Below are positions 1-5,486 of a stretch of DNA of 7,670 nt, in pieces. The stretch is from Methanobacteriota archaeon. GTDB taxonomy: Archaea > Thermoplasmatota > Thermoplasmata > RBG-16-68-12. Positions within the stretch are counted from its first letter, which is position 1. Every line of letters starts with the position of its first letter. The notes below the pieces were generated by a model. It saw only the letters and a list, made by a program, of their open reading frames with translations. It was not told where the DNA came from and did not search any database. The stretch is from the NCBI GenBank assembly GCA_005878635.1, contig VBLS01000174.1, forward strand, positions 1 to 7,670. The letters run 5' to 3'. Both the position numbers and the translations under genes were made by a program.

Positions 1-1956
1 GATCTCGCCCTCTTCCTCCGCCGCCTCGGGCGGCGCTCCCTCCTCGCCCTCGAACTCCGCGTAATTCAGTTCCCAGTCGCCGGGCAGGGGTTCCGCGCCG
101 ATCACGAGCCCCGGGTTGATCCCGCTCACGTAAAGGTCGGATTCGTCGTACTCCGCCTCGTCGAGACCGTCGAGGGTGAACGAAATCGAGGACTTGGTCA
201 CGCTATCGATTCGCTTGAGCTCCCAGGTAATCTTGCCGTCGTCCCGGACCTCGGTCGGCTTCGGATCGATGGATTTCGCCTCGATTCCTCGCGGCATCAG
301 GAGGTGAAGGTTCAGCTTCTTTCCCGCGGAGGTGAAGTTGTGGATGTTGATCGTGACCGCGTGTCGTTTCGCCTTCTTGTCGTAGGCGATCTGCTCGTCG
401 ATCCAGACGACGCCCATGATTTTCGTGATCGTCGCATCGAGGATTGGGACCTTCTTGTTCACGATCTTCGCGGACTTCTCCGCGATCCGCGGCAGGATGA
501 GCTGGACGATTTCGAACTTCTCCTTCGTCTTCGCGCGATGCGCCTTTTTCGTGAGGTGGGTCTTCAACCGGCGCCCGCCTTCTTTGAGCGCCAGCCCCAG
601 TTCCGTCATGATTTCGTCGACCGTTGCCACGGCCTCCTTCGCCTCGGAGGTGTAGGGGACTTTCGTGGAGCACACATGGACCAGGATGATCGCAGGCCCG
701 AACGGGAGACCTTGGCCCCCCCTCTGCTCCAGACCATACCGCCTCCAGTCGACGTTCCCCACGGCCTGGGTCAGCGCGCACCCGCCGGCCTGGTAGAGGA
801 GGGGCACCCGGTTCGCGAAGCGTAACACCTCGACCGGCTGGTCCGGCGGCAAGTCCCCACCGTAAACGATCCCGATCTCGACCTGGAACGGGTTCCCTGA
901 ATACACGGCCGGATCGCGGGTGAGGGGGGGCGCGTAGAACTCGGGTCTCAGCCCCCCGAGGACGTTCTTCAATCCTCGCTTGATGAGTCGTTCCCCGATC
1001 GGACTGAGGCAGTCCGTTGGGGGGGACATCAACTTGGCCGTTTGCATCGCTTCATGGAGCGCCTTTGCCTGTTCGAGCCCGAGGGACTTCGGCTTCGTGT
1101 CCGGATCGAGGCCGGCCGTCTCGCAGATTTCCTTCGCGACCCGCGAAGAGACGCGGACGAACTCTTCCTCCAGGAACGCGGCCAACTTGTACGATTTCGT
1201 CTCCTTCATCATGGCCATGAGGGTCCCGAGCTCGATCCCATGGGGGTGCGGGGGAATCTCTTTGGTCTTCGGCGGGAGGTCTTCCGTTACGCGCTCGAAG
1301 ATGATCGGCTCGCCCTCGGGCGGTTGATAGGTGATCCGCGCGTGCGGGTTGACAATCGCCGTGGCCTTCAGGTATTCCGGCACGGACTGCTTTCCCGCGA
1401 TGTATCGGCCCTTGAGCGGGATCTCGACCCGCGTCCCATGGGCCCGCTCCCAGACGACGAAGTCCTCTTCGACCACATTGGGCCGGTTCTTCTTCGTATC
1501 GAGGATCAGTTCGATTTCGTACGCGACGTCCTGTTCGGCGACCTTTGAACGAATCTTCGTCGGTTTTCCGGTCGTGATCTGACCGTACATGACGGCTCCG
1601 GAAATCCCGAGACCTTGCTGACCGCGCCGTTGGGCACGACTAAAGAATCGCGAGCCGTACAGGAGCCGCCCGAAGACGTTGGCCACTTCCTTCTTCACGA
1701 TCCCCGGACCGTTGTCTTCGACGACGATGAGGAATTCGTCCTTGTCGACCTTCCGGACCTCGACGAAGATGTCGGGGAGAATATCCGCATCCGCCCCGGC
1801 GTCCAAGGAATTGTCCACGCCCTCCTTCACGGCGGTCAGGAGCGCCTTCGTCGCGGAATCGTATCCGAGGATCTGCTTGTTCCGTTCGAAGAACTCGGAG
1901 ATGCTGATCTCCCGTTGTTTCTTCGCGAGTTCCTCCGCGATCGAAATCGAAGGCAT
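1..1956 (-). CDS. top6B: DNA topoisomerase VI subunit B (3' end off the left edge)
   Basis: This is the ATPase subunit of type IIB topoisomerase VI, which with subunit A passes one duplex through a double-strand break to relax and decatenate DNA. The frame is open for 652 codons from ATG 1956 to base 1, with no stop seen. The GHKL ATPase fold is at the N-terminus: the N-box with E45 and N49 (EGVDNSLDA), the D81/G83/G85 motif (EDNGPGI), the hallmark FGRLLYGSRF at 95-104, and the glycine-rich lid RGQQGLGIS at 111-119. An H2TH-like region (about 235-310) and the transducer domain follow. K432 in STKVPYTSE matches the conserved ATP-sensing lysine of the family. Residues about 500-630 look like the extra C-terminal beta domain found in euryarchaeal forms, followed by a very acidic tail. 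No in-frame start lies upstream of ATG 1956, and no Shine-Dalgarno is evident. Subunit A often lies next to this gene and may be just outside the window; that is inference. Confidence 0.97.
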   Translation of the reverse strand, partial: MPSISIAEELAKKQREISISEFFERNKQILGYDSATKALLTAVKEGVDNSLDAGADADILPDIFVEVRKVDKDEFLIVVEDNGPGIVKKEVANVFGRLLYGSRFFSRAQRRGQQGLGISGAVMYGQITTGKPTKIRSKVAEQDVAYEIELILDTKKNRPNVVEEDFVVWERAHGTRVEIPLKGRYIAGKQSVPEYLKATAIVNPHARITYQPPEGEPIIFERVTEDLPPKTKEIPPHPHGIELGTLMAMMKETKSYKLAAFLEEEFVRVSSRVAKEICETAGLDPDTKPKSLGLEQAKALHEAMQTAKLMSPPTDCLSPIGERLIKRGLKNVLGGLRPEFYAPPLTRDPAVYSGNPFQVEIGIVYGGDLPPDQPVEVLRFANRVPLLYQAGGCALTQAVGNVDWRRYGLEQRGGQGLPFGPAIILVHVCSTKVPYTSEAKEAVATVDEIMTELGLALKEGGRRLKTHLTKKAHRAKTKEKFEIVQLILPRIAEKSAKIVNKKVPILDATITKIMGVVWIDEQIAYDKKAKRHAVTINIHNFTSAGKKLNLHLLMPRGIEAKSIDPKPTEVRDDGKITWELKRIDSVTKSSISFTLDGLDEAEYDESDLYVSGINPGLVIGAEPLPGDWELNYAEFEGEEGAPPEAAEEEGEI

Positions 1957-2025
1957 GGCATCACGGGTGGGCGTCGGTGAGAACGCGGGGCGTCCCCATC
2001 CCTCGGCCCCGCATCTTGGGGAGTT

Positions 2026-2035
2026 CCATTTAAGG
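2026..2035 (-). promoter_or_regulatory. Putative TATA box for top6B
   Basis: On the minus strand this reads CCTTAAATGG, an AT-rich patch in a GC-rich spacer. A start of transcription about 26 bases downstream would fall near 2004, giving a leader of about 48 bases before ATG 1956. The box is nearly symmetrical, so it could also work towards the plus strand. Position and composition are seen; function is inferred. Confidence 0.45.
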
Positions 2036-2120
2036 TTTCCTGACCAAACGCGGAATGGCGATTCTAGGGAGGGAAAGGGGATGAACCTGTGGGGAAGAGG
2101 TCGGCGAAAGTGACGAACCA

Positions 2121-3116
2121 TCAGTCTTCGAAGACGGCCCCGCACTTCGGGCACTTCGTGTCTGACTCATCGACGTCGGCGCCACAGTTCGTGCACGTGA
2201 ACGCCGCGACCTTCGAAGCTTTCCCGCCCGACGAGGACTCTGGTTTCGCGCCCGCCTTCTTCTCTTCCTTCGGAAGATCGCCTGCGCGGGCGAGGGTCTT
2301 CATCCGCGCCTCGCGAGAACGTTTGGTGTACCACCAGAGGAAGAGGATCGCGAAGTACGCCAACAAGGCAACGATGGTGACTTGGGACAGCGCACTCCAA
2401 AGGTAGATGAAGAAACCAAAATACACCCAGCCCGATGCCGTGAGGGGACCGAAGTCCACGGTCGTGTAGGTCCAGTTCTTGCCTTGGTCCCAGACGCTGA
2501 AAGCGTAGAGGTAGACGGCGTCCGTCAAGTTGCTGAGGCGGGCCTCGTACCAGCTGCCGTTTCGCGTGTTCCCCGCACTGAAGTTCCCCGGACTGTACGC
2601 CATGCGGTACGAAGATTGGGCAACGTTCACCCCACGGACGACGGTGAGGTTCAGGTACACTCGATATCCGTCGGGAGTCCCGTTCTGACTGGTGGTCAGA
2701 TTCACGCGGAAAGCGAACGACGTCGAGGGCGGCGCCTGGTACGGATCGACCGATCCGTTCGCCAACGCCATCGTCGGGCTCGCGATATCCGGGAAGCTCC
2801 GGAGCTCGAACGACTGGCTTTGCGCGAGGAGAGCTTGCGTCGACATCCCAGCGGCGAGGAGGATTGCGACGAGAAAGACCACGAGTGCATTCCCCGCGAA
2901 TCGCGTGAGCTTCCGCTCCCCGAGCCAGTAGGGGACGACGAAGATGCTGATGGGGATTAGGAGGATGACCAGGCAGGCGAGGGTGCTCCGACTCAGGACG
3001 TACAGTTGGGCGACCACGGCCCCGAGCAGGACCAGGTATGTGATCCGGAACCACCGGGTGGCCCGGAACTTCTGGAACCACTTCTTTACGGAGGCCAGGA
3101 GCTCCTCCCGGTTCAC
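2121..3116 (-). CDS. Multi-pass membrane protein with glycosylatable outer domain and C-terminal zinc ribbon, function unknown
   Basis: I do not recognise a named family. From GTG 3116 the protein has 331 residues. Three hydrophobic segments lie at about 25-42, 45-65 and 76-97. Residues about 98-229 form a polar beta-rich domain with eight N-x-S/T sequons (N120, N139, N145, N156, N178, N186, N196, N214), so it is probably outside the cell. A hydrophobic stretch at 230-264 and a basic segment (KRSREARMK) return the chain to the cytoplasm. After a Lys/Glu/Ser-rich linker the C-terminus is a zinc ribbon, C308/C311 and C322/C325, with CxxC-x10-CxxC spacing. GTG 3194 and ATG 3188 are alternative in-frame starts, but a TATA-like box lies inside that extension at the right distance to make GTG 3116 a leaderless start. 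The stop is TGA at 2121-2123. A membrane sensor or scaffold with a zinc-ribbon interaction module is possible but only a guess. The 164-base gap and the separate TATA box before top6B argue against one shared transcript. Confidence 0.85.
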   Translation of the reverse strand: MNREELLASVKKWFQKFRATRWFRITYLVLLGAVVAQLYVLSRSTLACLVILLIPISIFVVPYWLGERKLTRFAGNALVVFLVAILLAAGMSTQALLAQSQSFELRSFPDIASPTMALANGSVDPYQAPPSTSFAFRVNLTTSQNGTPDGYRVYLNLTVVRGVNVAQSSYRMAYSPGNFSAGNTRNGSWYEARLSNLTDAVYLYAFSVWDQGKNWTYTTVDFGPLTASGWVYFGFFIYLWSALSQVTIVALLAYFAILFLWWYTKRSREARMKTLARAGDLPKEEKKAGAKPESSSGGKASKVAAFTCTNCGADVDESDTKCPKCGAVFED

Positions 3117-3139
3117 ATCGAGCGGCGATGCGGGCGGCT

Positions 3140-3152
3140 GATAAATAGATAT
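3140..3152 (-). promoter_or_regulatory. Putative TATA box for the membrane/zinc-ribbon gene
   Basis: On the minus strand this reads ATATCTATTTATC, the most AT-rich patch in the divergent spacer. The centre of its TATTTATC core (about 3144) is about 28 bases from GTG 3116, the usual archaeal TATA-to-start distance, so the transcript would begin at or next to the start codon (leaderless). The sequence and spacing are seen; promoter activity is inferred. Confidence 0.55.
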
Positions 3153-3205
3153 GCCGCTCCCCTGGAGGAGCGCGTTCGCGCGGCCCATTTCCACGGCCGA
3201 ACCTT

Positions 3206-3213
3206 CTTATAGA
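3206..3213 (+). promoter_or_regulatory. Putative TATA box for carbamate kinase
   Basis: The sequence CTTATAGA, preceded by CGAACCTT, lies in the divergent spacer. Transcription would start near 3236, leaving a leader of about 15 bases that contains GGAGG at 3240-3244, six bases before the GTG start at 3251. The box also reads as TCTATAAG on the minus strand, but its predicted minus-strand start would fall downstream of GTG 3194 and ATG 3188, so I assign it to the kinase. Confidence 0.5.
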
Positions 3214-3239
3214 CTGGCCAAAATGGACCGGCCTTCCTC

Positions 3240-3244
3240 GGAGG
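3240..3244 (+). promoter_or_regulatory. Shine-Dalgarno site deciding the GTG start of carbamate kinase
   Basis: GGAGG is complementary to the conserved 3' end of archaeal 16S rRNA and sits six bases before GTG 3251. No ATG start fits the family N-terminus, so this site supports the GTG. Confidence 0.6.
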
Positions 3245-3250
3245 CGTTGG

Positions 3251-4195
3251 GTGACGAAGCTCGTCGTAGCGGTTGGTGGCAACGCGCTCTTGCCGCCCGG
3301 CGAGCCTTCCGACGTCCTTGCCCAGCGGAAGCGGATCGAGGCGACGAGCGCGCGCCTCGCGGACCTCGTCAAGGCCGGCCACGACGTCGTCGTGGCGCAC
3401 GGCAACGGCCCGCAGGTCGGCAACATCCTGCTGCAGAACGAGGAATCGCGCCACATCGTCCCGCCGATGCCTCTCGACGTGTGCGGCGCGGAGAGCCAGG
3501 CGCAGATCGGCTACCTCCTCGGCCAGGCGCTGCGCAACGAGTTCGCCGCCCGCGGGATCCGCCGCGGCGTCGCATGCGTGATCACGCAGGTCCTCGTCGA
3601 CGACAAGGATCCCGCGTTCGCCAACCCGACGAAGCCGATCGGGCCGTACTACACCCGGGAGGACGAGATCGTCGTGAAGAAGGCGAAGGGTTGGAAGATG
3701 GTCCTCGACCAACGAGGAGGATGGAGGCGCGTCGTGCCGTCTCCAAAACCCATAGAGATCGTTGAGGCGGAAGAGGTCCGCCGGCTGTTGGACGAGGGAG
3801 ACAGTCGGGTCGTGATCGCCGCGGGGGGCGGCGGAATCCCGGTCATCCGAAGGGACGGCCGGCTCGTCGGCGTCGAGGCGGTGATCGACAAGGACGTCGC
3901 CGCGGCCCTCCTCGGCCGGTCAATCAGGTGGACGCACCTCGTGATTGCGACGGACGTGCCACAGGTCGCCCTCGATTACGGGAAACCGTCGCAACGATTC
4001 CTGGATCATCTCTCCATTACGGAGGCGAAAAAGCATCTCGCCGCGGGCCAATTTCCTCCCGGGAGCATGGGGCCGAAAATCGAGGCCGCGATCGATTTCC
4101 TGGAGGGCGGCGGGGAACGCGTCGTGATCACGGACCTGGAGCACTTGGTCCCAGCGGCGGCGGGCAAGGCCGGGACCCGGATCGGGAAGAAGTGA
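3251..4195 (+). CDS. arcC: Carbamate kinase
   Basis: An amino-acid-kinase-fold enzyme that reversibly transfers phosphate between carbamoyl phosphate and ADP, giving ATP and carbamate (EC 2.7.2.2), in the cytoplasm. Its 314 residues are the normal family length. Family motifs occur in order: VGGNALL at 8-14, HGNGPQVG at 50-57, MPLDVCGAESQ at 73-83, NPTKPIGPYY at 125-134, WRRVVPSP at 158-165, AGGGGIPVI at 191-199, EAVIDKDVAAALL at 209-221 and GSMGPK at 271-276. K128, K214 and K276 fall in the conserved lysine-bearing motifs of the nucleotide and phosphate site. The start is GTG with a Shine-Dalgarno site. Carbamate kinases usually act with arginine deiminase and ornithine carbamoyltransferase, but neither is in the window. 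In some archaea related enzymes have been discussed as making carbamoyl phosphate, so the direction here is open. The segment TDVPQVALDYGKP is a mild departure from the common TDV-D/N-G/A pattern. Confidence 0.95.
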   Translation: MTKLVVAVGGNALLPPGEPSDVLAQRKRIEATSARLADLVKAGHDVVVAHGNGPQVGNILLQNEESRHIVPPMPLDVCGAESQAQIGYLLGQALRNEFAARGIRRGVACVITQVLVDDKDPAFANPTKPIGPYYTREDEIVVKKAKGWKMVLDQRGGWRRVVPSPKPIEIVEAEEVRRLLDEGDSRVVIAAGGGGIPVIRRDGRLVGVEAVIDKDVAAALLGRSIRWTHLVIATDVPQVALDYGKPSQRFLDHLSITEAKKHLAAGQFPPGSMGPKIEAAIDFLEGGGERVVITDLEHLVPAAAGKAGTRIGKK

Positions 4196-4234
4196 GCAAG
4201 GGTTTTCCGCGGGAATCGCGTTCGCGGCGCGTCC

Positions 4235-5008
4235 ATGGCGAAGGTCCCGAAACACTGGTTCGAGGATTTCTTTGGACCGGACTACCTGATCCGATACGTC
4301 CACCCAGAGACGGAGGCGCAGGTCGAGGCGATCGACCAGATCCTCCATCTCCGGAAAGGGGCCCGCATCCTGGACGTGGGGTGCGGCGCCGGACGACACT
4401 CGATCGGCCTCGCGGCCCGCGGGTATCGCGTGACGGGTCTCGACCTGTCGAAGGCCTTGCTCGCGGAGGCGCGGAAGGCCGCGCAGCGCCAGAAGGTGAA
4501 GGTCACGTTTGTCGAAGGGGACATGCGGCACATGCGCTTCGGGAACGCCTTCGACGCCGCACTCAGCATGTTCACCTCCTTCGGCTATTTTGATCGTCCG
4601 GACGAAGACCGTCAGGTGCTCCGCGGCATCGCCCGAGCCCTACGGCCCCGCGGGAAGTTCCTCATGGAACTGTTCAACCGGGACAGCCTTGTCGGGACGT
4701 TGCCGCATCAGACATGGCAGGCGCGGGAGGACGGCACGGTCGTCCTGGAGGACGCGGCCTTCGACCTATTGCAAGGGCGCTTCGAGACGCGGCAGATCGT
4801 CATCGATCGCAAGGGCACGAGGGAATACGGCGCGTCCGTTCGGGCTTACACGCTCGCGGAACTGAAAGAGATGTTCGACTCCGCGGGTCTTTTCGTCCAT
4901 CGGGTGGCCGGTGGCCTGGACCTCTCCCCGTATAGCGCTCGCTCGCGTCGGATGGTCCTGTACGCCGTGAAGGGCCTCGAACCCGAAGGCATCCGGACGG
5001 TGTGGTAG
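4235..5008 (+). CDS. Class I SAM-dependent methyltransferase, substrate unknown
   Basis: The protein has 257 residues and a Rossmann-type methyltransferase core. Motif I, LDVGCGAGRHS at 46-56, binds S-adenosylmethionine. D70 in VTGLDLS is the expected ribose-binding acidic residue, and D96 in EGDMRHM matches the adenine-side acidic position. The post-II strand FDAALSMFTSFGYF is at 106-119 and the motif III region LRPRGKFLME at 136-145. The aromatic start (HWFEDFFGPDYL) and the C-terminal pattern with R203-Y205, TLAEL, a GG at 226-227 and SRRMVLYAVK resemble a common family of small uncharacterised bacterial and archaeal methyltransferases. No substrate can be read from it. The ATG at 4235 has no Shine-Dalgarno site. 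It lies 39 bases after the kinase stop, so it may be co-transcribed with the kinase or driven by a GGGTTTT patch at 4200-4206. TAG at 5006-5008 ends it. Confidence 0.9.
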   Translation: MAKVPKHWFEDFFGPDYLIRYVHPETEAQVEAIDQILHLRKGARILDVGCGAGRHSIGLAARGYRVTGLDLSKALLAEARKAAQRQKVKVTFVEGDMRHMRFGNAFDAALSMFTSFGYFDRPDEDRQVLRGIARALRPRGKFLMELFNRDSLVGTLPHQTWQAREDGTVVLEDAAFDLLQGRFETRQIVIDRKGTREYGASVRAYTLAELKEMFDSAGLFVHRVAGGLDLSPYSARSRRMVLYAVKGLEPEGIRTVW

Positions 5009-5063
5009 AAGGGCCCGCACAATCCTTTTCGCTCCGCCGTCCCATTTGCCTTGGGGCATCCCC

Positions 5064-5447
5064 GTGGCGCGTGCGAAGGCGACCGGTCCGCTGGCCGGCG
5101 CGAATCTGGAAACGGTGTTCCTATGGGCTCGCGACTTTGACCGGATGAAGTCGTTCTATCGGGACACGCTCGGCTTGTCCGTCGAATACGAGAATCCGCA
5201 TTTCGCCGCTCTCCATGCCGGTCGGTGCTCCATCGCCCTGCATCTGGAACGGGAAGCGCATACCCGGAGCGACAGCTGGCACATGGAGTTCCTCGTCGAG
5301 GACATCGAGGGCGTCGTCGCGGAACTCGCCACCCGCGGCGTCCGCGTCGAACCGATTCGCGAAGAGCGTTTCGGCCGAATCACGACTTTCCGCGATCCGG
5401 AGGGAAACGTAATCGGACTCGAGGAGCCGCCGAAACGAAAACGCTGA
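5064..5447 (+). CDS. VOC-fold (glyoxalase/bleomycin-resistance-like) protein
   Basis: A small protein of 127 residues in the vicinal oxygen chelate superfamily. The first beta-alpha-beta unit is ETVFLWARDFDRMKSFYRDTLGL (16-38), where FYRDTLGL is a hallmark. The second has WHMEFLVEDIEGVVAEL (72-88) and ends in FRDPEGNVIGLEEP. Families of this fold include glyoxalase I, dioxygenases and drug-binding resistance proteins, so the reaction is not defined. H73 is at a usual metal-ligand position and E16 could be another, but the final ligand glutamate of glyoxalase I-type enzymes (GYKIEL) is replaced by glycine (GNVIGL, G118), as in many poorly characterised VOC proteins. A TTG at 5046 is an in-frame alternative start adding six residues. 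I prefer GTG 5064 because it leaves a promoter-like TTTT patch at 5026-5029 at a plausible distance and the fold begins at about residue 15. The gap from the methyltransferase stop is 55 bases. Confidence 0.85.
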   Translation: MARAKATGPLAGANLETVFLWARDFDRMKSFYRDTLGLSVEYENPHFAALHAGRCSIALHLEREAHTRSDSWHMEFLVEDIEGVVAELATRGVRVEPIREERFGRITTFRDPEGNVIGLEEPPKRKR

Positions 5448-5450
5448 AAG

Positions 5451-5458
5451 GTTTTTAG
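5451..5458 (+). promoter_or_regulatory. Putative TATA box for the DRG GTPase
   Basis: GAAAGGTTTTTAGCG begins at the stop codon of the VOC gene. The core GTTTTTAG has a purine-rich GAAAG just upstream, like an archaeal BRE. Its centre lies about 32 bases before ATG 5487, so the predicted transcript start (about 5481) leaves only a few leader bases. No Shine-Dalgarno site precedes the ATG, which fits near-leaderless translation. Activity is inferred. Confidence 0.55.
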
Positions 5459-5486
5459 CGGCGCGGCTTGGTGGCTTCCATCGGCC

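Noticed and set aside
304..825. Plus-strand open frames opposite topoisomerase VI subunit B, including those at 1042-1548 and 1615-1980
   Set aside because: They mirror the top6B codons on the other strand and have no motifs, ribosome sites or TATA boxes of their own.
1959..1961. Alternative ATG five bases upstream of the top6B start
   Set aside because: It is out of frame with the topoisomerase coding frame. ATG 1956 gives the expected N-terminus.
2063..2081. Pyrimidine-rich tract on the minus strand after the membrane gene as a terminator
   Set aside because: It has only a run of three T between C runs. Archaeal terminators usually show longer T stretches, so I do not call one here.
2167..3456. 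A 429-codon minus-strand open frame over the membrane gene and the kinase start
   Set aside because: It is Arg/Pro/Gly-rich, crosses the divergent promoter region and overlaps the membrane gene in another frame. No family features are seen.
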